64,000 nucleotides of DNA from Streptomyces griseicoloratus. GTDB lineage: Bacteria > Actinomycetota > Actinomycetes > Streptomycetales > Streptomycetaceae. The number at the start of each line of letters is the position of its first letter. Positions within the stretch are counted from its first letter, which is position 1. Position numbers and translations under genes: made by a program. The notes below the pieces were generated by a model. It saw nothing but the letters and a program-made list of their open reading frames with translations, ran no database searches and was not told the origin of the DNA. Of this stretch, positions 37,783 to 46,708 are shown piece by piece. Location of the stretch: contig NZ_JACVQF010000184.1 in assembly GCF_014534645.1 (NCBI RefSeq), forward strand, positions 186,001-250,000. Reading direction: 5' to 3'.

Positions 37783-37946
37783 CCGAGTGCCTCCTGTGTC
37801 TCTGAGTCAGACCCTATCCCGGAGGACCGCCAATGGCGCCGACGGCCCTGGTCGGTGTCAGTGCGGTCGCGTACGGTGAAGTACCTGCGACCGACGCAGT
37901 GCCCGCAGACGACGTGCCAGCCCCTTCACGAACAGGAGACCGAAAG

Positions 37947-38744
37947 GTGCCGGTCCTCCCTGGAGCCGAGCCGTTCCGCCATGAGGGCGGGGAGGCCGGC
38001 GTCCTCCTCTGTCACGGCTTCACCGGTTCCCCGCAGTCGCTGCGCCCCTGGGCGGAGCACCTCGCCGAGCGCGGTCTGACCGTCTCGCTGCCGCTGCTGC
38101 CCGGGCACGGCACGCGCTGGGAGGACCTGCAGGTCACCGCCTGGCAGGACTGGTACGCGGAGGTGGACCGCGAGCTGCGCGCCCTGCGCGGGCGCTGCCG
38201 GCAGGTGTTCGTGGCCGGGCTGTCCATGGGCGGCGCCCTGGCGCTGCGGCTGGCGGCCAGGCACGGCGACGCGGTCTCCGGTGTGGTGGTCGTCAACCCC
38301 GCGAACAAGGTGCACGGCCTGTCCGCGTACGCCCTGCCGATGGCCCGGCACCTCGTCCGGACGACGAAGGGCATCGCCAGCGACATCGCCAAGCCGGGCG
38401 CCGCGGAACTCGGCTACGACCGGGTGCCGCTGCACGCGGCCCACTCCCTGCGCAACTTCTTCCGGCGCGTCGACGGTGAGCTGCCGCAGGTCACGCAGCC
38501 GCTGCTGCTCCTGCGCAGCCCGCAGGACCAGGTGGTGCCGCCGGCCGACTCCGCCCGCATCCTCGGCCGGGTCTCGTCGACGGACGTGACGGAGGTCCTG
38601 CTGGAACAGAGTTACCACGTGGCGACGTTGGATCACGACGCGGACCGGATCCATCAGGAGAGCGTCTCCTTCATCGGGCGGCTGACGCCCGGTCCGCTCA
38701 TGGAGCCCGGCCTCGGCAAGGAAGGGACGGTCGCAGGTGGCTGA
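37947..38744 (+). CDS. alpha/beta hydrolase (carboxylesterase, Est30-like)
   Basis: 265-residue serine hydrolase resembling Est30/monoacylglycerol lipase-type carboxylesterases. It shows LLCHGFTGSPQSLRPWAEHL (oxyanion region), LPLLPGHGTRWEDL, nucleophile Ser in VAGLSMGGALAL, Asp in LRSPQDQVVPP and His in SYHVATLDHD. GTG 37947 has AGGAG eight bases upstream. It is divergent from the acyltransferase gene and overlaps the next gene by eight bases. The substrate is unknown; a short- or medium-chain ester is likely. Confidence 0.9.
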   Translation: MPVLPGAEPFRHEGGEAGVLLCHGFTGSPQSLRPWAEHLAERGLTVSLPLLPGHGTRWEDLQVTAWQDWYAEVDRELRALRGRCRQVFVAGLSMGGALALRLAARHGDAVSGVVVVNPANKVHGLSAYALPMARHLVRTTKGIASDIAKPGAAELGYDRVPLHAAHSLRNFFRRVDGELPQVTQPLLLLRSPQDQVVPPADSARILGRVSSTDVTEVLLEQSYHVATLDHDADRIHQESVSFIGRLTPGPLMEPGLGKEGTVAGG

Positions 38745-39345
38745 GCACGACGCCGACCGCGAGGACCGCGAGAACCGGGAGCAGCGCGACCCGGACGAGC
38801 AGAACGTGCCCTTCGACGAGGAGGCCGCCTGGGCCGCGATCGTCGCCGGGTACGGGGAGGAGCCGCCGGACCCGCCGGGCGCCAAGCCGTTCAAGTCGGT
38901 GGAGGACCTGGCGCTCCTGGAGGCCGAGACGAACGAGGACGGGCCCGGCGAGGAGCGCCCGGAGGGGAAGGGGGCCGGGGACGCGCCCGCCCCGGCCCGG
39001 CCGCTCGGCAGTTCCGTGGCGTTCGCCCCCGGGGTGGGCGGCCCGCGCGACTACGCCCCGTCCGAGCCCTCCGACGACGACTTCGACGAGGACGACGAGG
39101 GCCACTTCGTGCCGCCCGAGCCGCCGCCGCTGCCCGAGGGCGACACCACCGCCAGGTTCGCCTGGCTGGGGGTCCTCGGCGGCCCCGTCCTGTTGCTGCT
39201 GGCGATCCTGCTGGGCTGGGACATGACCTGGTGGCTGACGACCCTGTGCATCGGCGGCTTCCTCGGCGGCTTCGCCACGCTGGTGATGCGGATGCGCCCC
39301 GGCGACGAGGACGACGACGACCCGGGCCGGGGCGCGGTGGTCTGA
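38737..39345 (+). CDS. acidic protein with two C-terminal membrane helices, unknown function
   Basis: 202 residues. The first ~140 are highly acidic and disordered (strings of Asp/Glu, with DDDFDEDDEGHFVPPEPPPL before the membrane). Two hydrophobic helices (LGVLGGPVLLLLAILLGWDM, then LCIGGFLGGFATLVMRM) and an acidic tail follow. This matches uncharacterised streptomycete proteins encoded after the esterase gene. It overlaps that gene by 8 bases (GTG 38737), so coupled expression is expected. No catalytic motif. Confidence 0.8.
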   Translation: MAEHDADREDRENREQRDPDEQNVPFDEEAAWAAIVAGYGEEPPDPPGAKPFKSVEDLALLEAETNEDGPGEERPEGKGAGDAPAPARPLGSSVAFAPGVGGPRDYAPSEPSDDDFDEDDEGHFVPPEPPPLPEGDTTARFAWLGVLGGPVLLLLAILLGWDMTWWLTTLCIGGFLGGFATLVMRMRPGDEDDDDPGRGAVV

Positions 39346-39356
39346 GCCCCGGGCCA

Positions 39357-39376
39357 GGGCCTGTCGTCCGGATCGG
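39357..39376 (+). repeat. solo terminal inverted-repeat remnant of a MITE-like element
   Basis: GGGCCTGTCGTCCGGATCGG agrees at 18 of 20 positions with the right terminal inverted repeat of the element at 62596-62780. It lies between two convergent genes and is followed by GCCCTAG, which can pair with the initial AGGGC to form a small hairpin. Confidence 0.6.
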
Positions 39377-39379
39377 GCC

Positions 39380-40141
39380 CTAGGCGGCGGGGATTCTGAG
39401 GGCGGCCAGGACCGGAAGGTGGTCGGTGGCCGCCCTCAGGTCCGTCTCCGTCACCCCGGGGTGACCGACGGGGACCCCGCAGCCCAGCACCTCGACGCCC
39501 TTGGTGACGAAGAGCGCGTCGATGCGCTGGTGCGGGTCGGCCGGCGTCGAGGTGTGCTCGCCGCCCCAGGGAGCGGTGGTCCGGCAGTCCCGCAGTTCCT
39601 CGGCGAGCCGGCGGAAGGTCGGGCCGCCAGGGCGCTCGTTCAGGTCGCCGCCCGCGACCGCGTGCTCCACGCCCATCGCGGCCAGCCGGTCCAGGAGCAT
39701 GCCGCCCTGCTCGTACCGCTCGTCCTTCTGCAGCGACAGATGGCAGCTCAGGACGCCGAGCCGGGCACCGCCGAAGCGGACGACGGCGGTGGCGAAGCCA
39801 CGGCGGTGCAGGCCGGGGGTGAGCGGCAGCAGCACGTCCTCCGTGCGCTCGACGGTGGCCCGCAGGGAGCACAGCAGCGCCGGTCCGGCGGCCGTGGCAC
39901 CCCCCGAGAGGATCACCAGCCCGGAGGCGGCGGCCAGCCGCGCGAGCTTCTTGCGCCAGCGGAAGAAGCGCGGCGCCTCCTGCACGAGGACCAGATCCGG
40001 GGCGCAGGCGGCGATCACCCGGGCCAGGGCGCCGGTGTCGTCGCGCATCGAGCGGATGTTGTAGCTGAGGACGCGGATGACGGCGGAACCGTCGGGTTCG
40101 GTCCGGGAGTCGGGAAGCAGCGGGGCCGGCGTCGTCTCCAT
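39380..40141 (-). CDS. endonuclease/exonuclease/phosphatase-fold protein
   Basis: 253-residue EEP-superfamily protein. The motifs are VLSYNIRSMRDD, VLVQEAPRF (metal-binding Glu), LSCHLSLQKDERYEQG, VAGGDLNERPGGPT (catalytic Asp/Asn), RIDALFVT and a C-terminal ATDHLPVLA. Members include nucleases, phosphatases and sphingomyelinases, so the substrate cannot be stated. ATG 40141 is preferred over an upstream in-frame extension rich in Arg/Gly. It lies downstream of glkA on the same strand. Confidence 0.87.
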   Translation of the reverse strand: METTPAPLLPDSRTEPDGSAVIRVLSYNIRSMRDDTGALARVIAACAPDLVLVQEAPRFFRWRKKLARLAAASGLVILSGGATAAGPALLCSLRATVERTEDVLLPLTPGLHRRGFATAVVRFGGARLGVLSCHLSLQKDERYEQGGMLLDRLAAMGVEHAVAGGDLNERPGGPTFRRLAEELRDCRTTAPWGGEHTSTPADPHQRIDALFVTKGVEVLGCGVPVGHPGVTETDLRAATDHLPVLAALRIPAA

Positions 40142-40221
40142 GCCGATCAAGATACGCCCGCGCCCGCCGGCCCCGTGGGGGCGGCGGGCGCGGGCGTACG
40201 GAGAGGCTGCGCGGGCGCTCG

Positions 40222-41175
40222 TCACATGATGGGGTCGGGCTCCCGGGCCAGGTCGGCCGCGCCCACCAGGCCGGCCTTGTTGCCGAGCTGGGCGGCGATC
40301 ACGTCGGCGACCGGACGCCAGTTGCCACCGACCAGCCAGCGCTTGTACGAGGTGCGGATCGGGTCGAGGACCAGGTCACCCTCGTCCGACAGGCCGCCGC
40401 CGACGATGAAGGCGGACGGGTCGAAGAGGGAGGCCAGGTCGGCGAGGCCGGCACCCGCCCAGCGGGCCAGCTCGCGGTAGGAGTCCACGGCGACCGGGTC
40501 GCCCTGGCGGGCGGCCATGGAGATGTGCTTGCCCTCGATGCCGTCCGGAGTGCCGTCGCCGAGGCCGAGCAGCACCTCGGCGCGCTCCGGGGTGGCGTTG
40601 GCGCGCTGCTTGGCGTAGCGCACGAGGGCGCGGCCGGAGGCGTACTGCTCCCAGCAGCCCTGCGAGCCGCAGCCGCACAGCAGGCCGTCCGGGACCATGC
40701 GGATGTGGCCGAACTCGGCGGCCACGCCGAAGTGGCCGCGGCGCAGCTTGTTGCCGATGATGATGCCGCCGCCGAGGCCGGTGCCGAGCGTGATGCAGAT
40801 GACGTTGCGGTGGCCCTTGCCGGCGCCGAACTTGTACTCGCCCCAGGCCGCCGCGTTGGCGTCGTTCTCCACGACGACGGGGAGGCCGACCCGGGCCTCG
40901 ACCTTCTCCTTCAGCGGCTCGTTGCGCCAGTCGATGTTGGGCGCGAAGTACACCGTCGAGCGCTGGCGGTTGACGTATCCGGCGGCACCGATGCCCACGC
41001 CGACGATCTCGTGCCCCGCGCGTGCGCCCTCCACCGCCGAGGCGATGGCGTCCACGATGGCCTCGGGCGTGGTGGGGGTCGGCACCTTGAAGGTCGAGAG
41101 GATGTTGCCTTCCTCGTCGACCACGCCGGCCGCGATCTTCGTGCCGCCGATGTCGACGCCGATGGTGAGTCCCAT
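40222..41175 (-). CDS. glkA: glucokinase GlkA (ROK family)
   Basis: ATP-dependent glucose phosphorylation and, in S. coelicolor, glucose repression. The 317-residue ROK protein has the N-terminal phosphate loop IGVDIGGTKIAAGVVDEEG, substrate region VVENDANAAAWGEY, LGTGLGGGII, catalytic GHFGVAAEFGHIRM and the zinc motif CGCGSQGCWEQYASG. The S. coelicolor orthologue is recalled as SCO2126. The gene follows the DUF5304 gene by 63 bases, an arrangement previously linked with glucose uptake and repression. Confidence 0.95.
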   Translation of the reverse strand: MGLTIGVDIGGTKIAAGVVDEEGNILSTFKVPTPTTPEAIVDAIASAVEGARAGHEIVGVGIGAAGYVNRQRSTVYFAPNIDWRNEPLKEKVEARVGLPVVVENDANAAAWGEYKFGAGKGHRNVICITLGTGLGGGIIIGNKLRRGHFGVAAEFGHIRMVPDGLLCGCGSQGCWEQYASGRALVRYAKQRANATPERAEVLLGLGDGTPDGIEGKHISMAARQGDPVAVDSYRELARWAGAGLADLASLFDPSAFIVGGGLSDEGDLVLDPIRTSYKRWLVGGNWRPVADVIAAQLGNKAGLVGAADLAREPDPIM

Positions 41176-41238
41176 GAATCCCTCAGTTTCGGTCGAGCCC
41201 CGCTACGGCCAACCGTACCCGAGGCCCCGCGAGGGACG

Positions 41239-41745
41239 TCAGTCCAAGTCGATGCGCTGGCCGGGGCCGGTGCCCTCGTCGCCGTCGTCGTGGTCGTCGT
41301 CCAGGTCGCGCGCATCGCGCGGCTCGGTGTGCGAAGTGGTCCAGCGGCGCTCCTGGTTCTGGACCGCGGAGCGGTAGGCGGCGAGCAGTTCGCCGCCGGC
41401 CGCCGCGAGGTGGTCGAAGACCTCGGGGTTGCGCTCGATGACGGGTTCGACGGCGGCCTTGGCCTGCTGGACGACCTGCCGGACCATCTGCTGGGCGGCG
41501 GGCCCGGCGACCGCGCCGAAGAGCGGGGTCTGCAGGCCGGACAGCTTCTCCGCGACGGTGTCGACGAGCCGGCGCAGTTCCTCGGCGGCCGAGCCCGGGG
41601 GCGGACCGTACTGGGTGCGCCGGCGGGCCTTCTCCGCCTCCAGGTCCTCGGCACAGGCCGTGGCCCAGGCGTCGGCGTCGGTCGCCCGCACCTCGTCGAC
41701 CGCGTCGTCGCGAGCGGACTCGGACGGGGGGAGCTCTTCGCTCAT
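41239..41745 (-). CDS. DUF5304 family protein upstream of glkA
   Basis: 168 residues, acidic N-terminus with DADAWATACAEDLEAEKARR, a central predicted helical region (EELRRLVDTVAEKLSGLQTP, then MVRQVVQQAKAAVEPVIER) and an acidic Asp-rich C-terminus. It corresponds by position to SCO2127 of S. coelicolor, reported (recalled) to affect glucose transport and carbon catabolite repression together with glkA. No DNA-binding or enzymatic motif is visible. The ATG start lies in a clear ORF cotranscribed with glkA. Confidence 0.82.
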   Translation of the reverse strand: MSEELPPSESARDDAVDEVRATDADAWATACAEDLEAEKARRRTQYGPPPGSAAEELRRLVDTVAEKLSGLQTPLFGAVAGPAAQQMVRQVVQQAKAAVEPVIERNPEVFDHLAAAGGELLAAYRSAVQNQERRWTTSHTEPRDARDLDDDHDDGDEGTGPGQRIDLD

Positions 41746-41802
41746 GACGGACTCCTGACTACGGTTCGTCCCTCCGACGTTACCCGAACGAGGCCGGGCC
41801 GT

Positions 41803-42984
41803 TCAGCGGGTCCGGGGCCACAGCCGCGGGTCGGGCGCGAACCGGACGCTCAGCTCGCCGTCGCGCAGGGCGGCCCCGTCGACGGTGCAGCGGCGCAGCG
41901 CGGAGGGCAGCGGCACGATCCGGCGGAACGTCCCGGCGCTGACGACGAGTTCGTCACCGCGCCGGACGAGGTCGAGTTCGTCGCGTATGGCGCCGGGCAG
42001 CGGGATGTGCCAGACCAGCACGCCGTCCTCGGCCAGCCGGTCGGTGACGGGCCACTGCACCGGGGGCTCGGCGGGGCCGGCGCCCGGCACGTCCAGGGCC
42101 AGGAGGTCGTCCGCGCCGCGCGGGTCGCGCCCGAGGTGGGCCACGGTGCGCACGTCGTGGGTGCCCTGCCACTCCTCCAGGGTCTTGCGCTGCTGGGCGA
42201 CGGGACCGGCGAGCCAGCTGTCCGCGGGGGCGTCCTCGGGCAGGACCCGGTTGGCGACCAGCAGGTCGGTGCGCAGGCCGCGCAGGGCGAGGCCGAGCGC
42301 GGTCGTGCGCACGGCGTCGGCACCGGCCGGACCGGGCTCGGCGACCAGCCGTACGACGGTGTTCGGGTCGGCGACGACGGCCTCGGCGGCGGCGAGTTCC
42401 AGGTCCCAGCGGGCGGCGGCCTCGTACAGCGACTCGGCGGGCAGGGGGACGCCGGCGAGCCGGCCGAGGACGGGGCGCAGGGCGCGGGCCGCCTGCCGCT
42501 CGGGCGGGAGCAGGCGGCGCAGGTAGCGGCGCAGTTCCTCGGGCAGGGCGAGCAGGGCGAGGGCGCGTGGGGCGGGCGGGAGGTCGACGACGAGGAGTTC
42601 GTGGACGCCGTCGCCCTCGGCGAGGGCGGCGTCGCGCAGGGCGCGCAGCAGGGCGAGTTCCTCGGCGCCGGGCAGGGGGGTGAGTTCCTCGGGGTCGAGG
42701 CGGGCGGCGCCGAGCAGGTCGAGGGCGGAGGCGGCGCGGTCCTGGAGGGCGGCCAGGTCGTCCCGGAACCCCTGGGCCGCGTCGGGCCGCCGGACGGTGA
42801 GGTTCGGCTCGACGGGGGCCGGGGCCGGTCCCGTGGCCGTCCCGAGCACGGCGCCGAGCGTGTCGTCGCGGTCGGCGCCGAGGAGCAGGGTGCGGGTGCC
42901 CGCACGGGCGGCGGCGAGCGCGGTGGCGGCCGCGACGGTCGTGCGACCGCTGCCGCCGGGGCCCGTGATCAGGATGGTGCGCAT
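41803..42984 (-). CDS. ArsA/Get3-family ATPase with altered P-loop
   Basis: 393-residue deviant P-loop ATPase. The N-terminal loop reads GPGGSGRTT (8-16), where ArsA/Get3/MinD proteins normally have GKGGVGKT; both the signature Lys and the Walker Lys are replaced (Pro9, Arg14). Further family features are LLGADRDDTLGAVLG (switch I-like), LLVVDLPPAPRALALLALPEELRR (switch II) and LLVANRVLPEDAPADSW. A C-terminal alpha-crystallin-like beta domain (IPLPGAIRDELDLVRRGDEL) is typical of actinobacterial ArsA homologues. It is probably cytoplasmic; function unknown. Confidence 0.85.
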   Translation of the reverse strand: MRTILITGPGGSGRTTVAAATALAAARAGTRTLLLGADRDDTLGAVLGTATGPAPAPVEPNLTVRRPDAAQGFRDDLAALQDRAASALDLLGAARLDPEELTPLPGAEELALLRALRDAALAEGDGVHELLVVDLPPAPRALALLALPEELRRYLRRLLPPERQAARALRPVLGRLAGVPLPAESLYEAAARWDLELAAAEAVVADPNTVVRLVAEPGPAGADAVRTTALGLALRGLRTDLLVANRVLPEDAPADSWLAGPVAQQRKTLEEWQGTHDVRTVAHLGRDPRGADDLLALDVPGAGPAEPPVQWPVTDRLAEDGVLVWHIPLPGAIRDELDLVRRGDELVVSAGTFRRIVPLPSALRRCTVDGAALRDGELSVRFAPDPRLWPRTR

Positions 42985-43174
42985 GAGGCTGAACGGTACC
43001 TGCGCGGACCGGTCGTCGACCGCCGTCGCTCCTCGGCGGGCCGTCCGCGACGGACCGCGGTCGGGTGTGCCGCGACCGAAGCCGTGCGCGGCGCGCCACG
43101 GAACGCGCCGGCGCGTCCGCGTCGCCGGTTCCCTCCGACGCCCGCCCCCGTGACCTCGGTGCCCGCCGGGGCGG

Positions 43175-43615
43175 CTACTTCGCCCCGGACTCCACGCGCT
43201 TCTTCAGCCCCGCCAGCGCCCGGTCGATGATGACCTTCTCGGCCTTCCGCTTGATCATGCCGAGCATCGGGATCTTGACGTCGACCGTGAGCCGGTAGGT
43301 GACCTCGGTGCCCGTTCCGGCCGGCCTGAGCAGGTAGGAGCCGTCGAGCGAGCGCAGCATCTGCGACTTCACCAGCGTCCAGGACACCTCGTGCGCACCG
43401 GTCCAGGTGTACGCCAGGGTCTGGTCGTCCTTGATGGCCCCGGCGTCCATGACGAGGCGGACCTGCTCGGCGCGGCCCTGCTCGTCGGCCGCGAGGACCT
43501 CCGCCTCCTTCACCTCTCCGGTCCAGTCCGGGTAGCGGGCGAAGTCGGCGATCACCTCCATGACGTCGGCCGGTGCCGCCTCGATCGTGATGCTCGAGCT
43601 GGTGTGTTCCGCCAT
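43175..43615 (-). CDS. SRPBCC/START-like family protein
   Basis: 146-residue ligand-binding fold protein (polyketide cyclase/dehydrase and lipid transport superfamily). It has the N-terminal SSSITIEAAPADVMEVIADF, YPDWTGEVKEAEVL, and a C-terminal amphipathic helix (MLGMIKRKAEKVIIDRALAG). ATG 43615 has GGAG before it. It precedes the ArsA-like gene on the same strand with a 190-bp gap; this pairing is repeatedly seen in streptomycetes, but the biochemical connection is unknown. Confidence 0.9.
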   Translation of the reverse strand: MAEHTSSSITIEAAPADVMEVIADFARYPDWTGEVKEAEVLAADEQGRAEQVRLVMDAGAIKDDQTLAYTWTGAHEVSWTLVKSQMLRSLDGSYLLRPAGTGTEVTYRLTVDVKIPMLGMIKRKAEKVIIDRALAGLKKRVESGAK

Positions 43616-43758
43616 CGCCGTGGCTCCTCCAGATGCGGGCCGGTACTGAGGTCGTCGTGCGCACGTGTGTGCAGCGTGAAGGCTACCGCGCACCGGCACG
43701 GCCGATGTCACCCCCTACCTGCGCAACTCCGGCCAACTCCGGCCACCAGCCCGCGCCC

Positions 43759-44556
43759 TCACCACTCCAGCGCCCACGGCCGCCCGGTCGAGGCGAAGTG
43801 GCCGACGTTCACGCACTCGGTGGCCCCGATCCGCATCCGGCGCACCAGCGGCTGGTGCACGTGTCCGAACAGCGCGTAGCGGGGCCGGGTGCGCCGGATC
43901 GCGTCCAGCAGCGCGCGGCTGCCCCGTTCGAAGCGCCGTGCCACCGTGTCGTAGACCAGTTCGGGCACCTCCGGCGGGATGTGCGTGCACAGCACGTCCA
44001 CCTCGCCGACGGCCTCGATCTTCGCGGCGTACTCCTCGTCGCTGATCTCGTACGGCGTCCGCATCGGGGTGCGCAGGCCCCCGCCGACGAAGCCGAAGAC
44101 CCGTCCACCGATCTCCGCCCGCTGCCCGTCGAGCACGGTCGTGCCGGGGCCGGCGTACTCCTGCCACAGGGGCGGCATGTCGACATTGCCGTAGGTGGCG
44201 TACGTCGGTGTGGGGAACGCGGCGAACAGCTCGGCGTACTGCTTGCGCACGGCCTTCTCGATCAGTGCGGCCCTGTCCCCGTCGACGCCCGCCCACAGCC
44301 GGGCCCCGAACTCCCGCGCCTCGGCGAAGCGGCGGGCGGTGCGCAGCGCGACGATGCGGTCGGCGTTGGCGACGCCGAAGAGGTCGGGGAAGATGCCGCG
44401 CGAGTGGTCGGCGTAGTCGAGGAAGAGGACGAGGTCCCCCAGGCAGATGAGGGCGTCGGCGCCCTCGCCGGCCCGGGCCAGGTCACGGGCGTTGCCGTGG
44501 ACGTCGCTGACCACGTGGACACGCGTTGTCGGGTTGCCGGCCGGTGTGGATGCCAT
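43759..44556 (-). CDS. metallophosphoesterase
   Basis: Calcineurin-like phosphoesterase of 265 residues. The metal-binding blocks are VHVVSDVHGNARDL (D-x-H), ICLGDLVLFLDY (GD), YGNVDMP (GN instead of GNHD), VLCTHIPPE and LFGHVHQPLVRRM (GHxH). The complete set suggests an active dinuclear phosphoesterase; the substrate is unknown. ATG 44556 is chosen; the longer frame upstream lacks conservation features. It is divergent from fadD. Confidence 0.9.
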   Translation of the reverse strand: MASTPAGNPTTRVHVVSDVHGNARDLARAGEGADALICLGDLVLFLDYADHSRGIFPDLFGVANADRIVALRTARRFAEAREFGARLWAGVDGDRAALIEKAVRKQYAELFAAFPTPTYATYGNVDMPPLWQEYAGPGTTVLDGQRAEIGGRVFGFVGGGLRTPMRTPYEISDEEYAAKIEAVGEVDVLCTHIPPEVPELVYDTVARRFERGSRALLDAIRRTRPRYALFGHVHQPLVRRMRIGATECVNVGHFASTGRPWALEW

Positions 44557-44865
44557 GACGATCAAGCGTAAGTGTGTGCGCCATCCGTGAACAGTGGCGG
44601 CCGGGCCTGCGGTTACTGGCTGGTCGGTTGAGGTGTCGACTACTGTGCGCAAAGCAAACCCCATCCGTGTGACGCAGCGAACATCTCGCGGGGACCCCCT
44701 GTCGGAGAGGCCATACCGGCGGGTAACGTCCGGGCAGTCCAGTCGTGCTCAGGTTTTCAACATGTGAATTCCGCATGTGGATCCGCGAGCACTTGCCCGA
44801 GCCATGGACCGCACCGTCGCATCACACAACGTCGTGGCGCCGGCGCCCTATGAGGAGCAGCAGTC
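44557..44865. other. divergent spacer between the phosphoesterase and fadD genes
   Basis: 309 bases without a gene. It is noticeably less GC-rich in parts (GCTCAGGTTTTCAACATGTG near 44746-44765). TACTGT at 44641-44646 could be a -10 element for fadD, leaving a long 5' leader of about 215 bases. No known riboswitch pattern was recognised. Confidence 0.4.
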
Positions 44866-46662
44866 TTGCGCGAGTTCAGCCTTCCGGCTTTGTACGAGGT
44901 CCCTGCGGACGGCAATCTGACCGACATCGTCCGCAGAAACGCCGCGCAGCATCCCGACGTCGCCGTCATCGCCCGCAAGGTGGGCGGCGCCTGGCAGGAC
45001 GTCACCGCCCGGGCCTTCCTCGCCGAGGTGCACGCCGCCGCCAAGGGCCTGATCGCGGCCGGCGTCCAGCCGGGCGACCGGGTCGGCCTGATGTCCCGGA
45101 CCCGTTACGAGTGGACGCTGCTGGACTTCGCGATCTGGAGCGCGGGCGCGGTCACCGTGCCGGTGTACGAGACCAGCTCGCCGGAGCAGGTGCAGTGGAT
45201 CCTCAACGACTCGGGCGCGACCGCCTGCGTCGTGGAGTCGGCCGGGCACGCCGCCGCCGTCGAGTCGGTACGCGAGCAGCTGCCCGCGCTCAAGCACGTC
45301 TGGCAGATCGAGGCCGGGGCCGTGGACGAGCTGGGGCGTCTCGGGCAGGACGTCACCGACGAGACGGTCGAGGAGCGCAGCTCGATCGCGAAGGCCGACG
45401 ACCCGGCGACCATCGTCTACACCTCCGGCACGACCGGCCGGCCCAAGGGCTGTGTGCTCACCCACCGCAGCTTCTTCGCCGAGTGCGGCAACGTCGTCGA
45501 GCGGCTGCGCCCGCTGTTCCGCACGGGTGAGTGCTCCGTCCTCCTCTTCCTCCCCCTCGCGCACGTCTTCGGGCGGCTGGTCCAGGTCGCGCCGATGATC
45601 GCGCCGATCAAGCTGGGCTGCGTCCCCGACATCAAGAACCTCACCGACGAGCTGGCCGCGTTCCGGCCGACGCTGATCCTCGGCGTGCCGCGCGTCTTCG
45701 AGAAGGTGTACAACTCGGCGCGGGCCAAGGCGCAGGCCGACGGCAAGGGGAAGATCTTCGACAAGGCCGCCGACACGGCGATCGCCTACAGCAAGGCGCT
45801 GGACACCCCCTCGGGCCCGTCGCTCGGCCTGAGGATCAAGCACAAGGTCTTCGACAAGCTCGTCTACGGCAAGCTGCGCGCGGTCCTCGGCGGGCGCGGC
45901 GAGTACGCCATCTCCGGCGGCGCCCCGCTGGGCGAGCGGCTCGGCCACTTCTTCCGCGGCATCGGCTTCACGGTGCTGGAGGGCTACGGCCTGACCGAGT
46001 CCTGCGCGGCGACCGCGTTCAACCCGTGGGACCGGCAGAAGATCGGCACGGTCGGCCAGCCGCTGCCGGGCTCGGTGGTGCGCATCGCGGACGACGGGGA
46101 GGTGCTGCTGCACGGCGAGCACCTGTTCAAGGAGTACTGGAACAACCCGGGGGCGACCGCGGAGGCGCTGGCCGACGGCTGGTTCCACACCGGTGACATC
46201 GGCACCCTCGACGAGGACGGCTACCTGCGCATCACCGGCCGCAAGAAGGAGATCCTCGTCACCGCGGGCGGCAAGAACGTCGCCCCGGCCGTGATCGAGG
46301 ACCGCATCCGGGCGCACGCCCTGGTCGCGGAGTGCATGGTGGTCGGCGACGGGCGGCCGTTCGTGGGCGCGCTGGTCACGCTCGACGAGGAGTTCCTGGG
46401 CCGCTGGGCCGCCGACCACGGCAAGCCGGCCGGCTCCACCGCGGCGTCGCTGCGCGAGGACCCCGACCTGCTGGCCGCGATCCAGGCGGCGATCGACGAC
46501 GGCAACGCGGCGGTGTCGAAGGCGGAGTCGGTGCGCAAGTTCCGCGTCCTGTCGGCCCAGTTCACGGAGGACTCGGGCCACCTGACACCGTCGCTGAAGC
46601 TGAAGCGGAGCGTGGTGGCCAAGGACTACGCGGACGAGATCGAGGCGATCTACCAGAAGTAA
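44866..46662 (+). CDS. fadD: long-chain fatty acid--CoA ligase
   Basis: ANL-superfamily acyl-CoA synthetase of 598 residues. The AMP-binding P-loop is IVYTSGTTGRPKGCVLTH, motif A5 is VLEGYGLTESCAA, A7 is ADGWFHTGDIG, A8 is YLRITGRKKEILVTAGGKNV and the C-terminal catalytic Lys lies in TPSLKLKRSVV. Length and the bulky linker ('DKAADTAIAYSKALD') match bacterial/animal long-chain FadD15-like enzymes. The start is TTG 44866, with GAGGAG about eight bases upstream. It ends before a strong double hairpin. Confidence 0.94.
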   Translation: MREFSLPALYEVPADGNLTDIVRRNAAQHPDVAVIARKVGGAWQDVTARAFLAEVHAAAKGLIAAGVQPGDRVGLMSRTRYEWTLLDFAIWSAGAVTVPVYETSSPEQVQWILNDSGATACVVESAGHAAAVESVREQLPALKHVWQIEAGAVDELGRLGQDVTDETVEERSSIAKADDPATIVYTSGTTGRPKGCVLTHRSFFAECGNVVERLRPLFRTGECSVLLFLPLAHVFGRLVQVAPMIAPIKLGCVPDIKNLTDELAAFRPTLILGVPRVFEKVYNSARAKAQADGKGKIFDKAADTAIAYSKALDTPSGPSLGLRIKHKVFDKLVYGKLRAVLGGRGEYAISGGAPLGERLGHFFRGIGFTVLEGYGLTESCAATAFNPWDRQKIGTVGQPLPGSVVRIADDGEVLLHGEHLFKEYWNNPGATAEALADGWFHTGDIGTLDEDGYLRITGRKKEILVTAGGKNVAPAVIEDRIRAHALVAECMVVGDGRPFVGALVTLDEEFLGRWAADHGKPAGSTAASLREDPDLLAAIQAAIDDGNAAVSKAESVRKFRVLSAQFTEDSGHLTPSLKLKRSVVAKDYADEIEAIYQK

Positions 46663-46708
46663 CCCCACGCAGGGCGGCCTGTCGTAGCCGTCGCAGCTGC
46701 GGGCAGTC

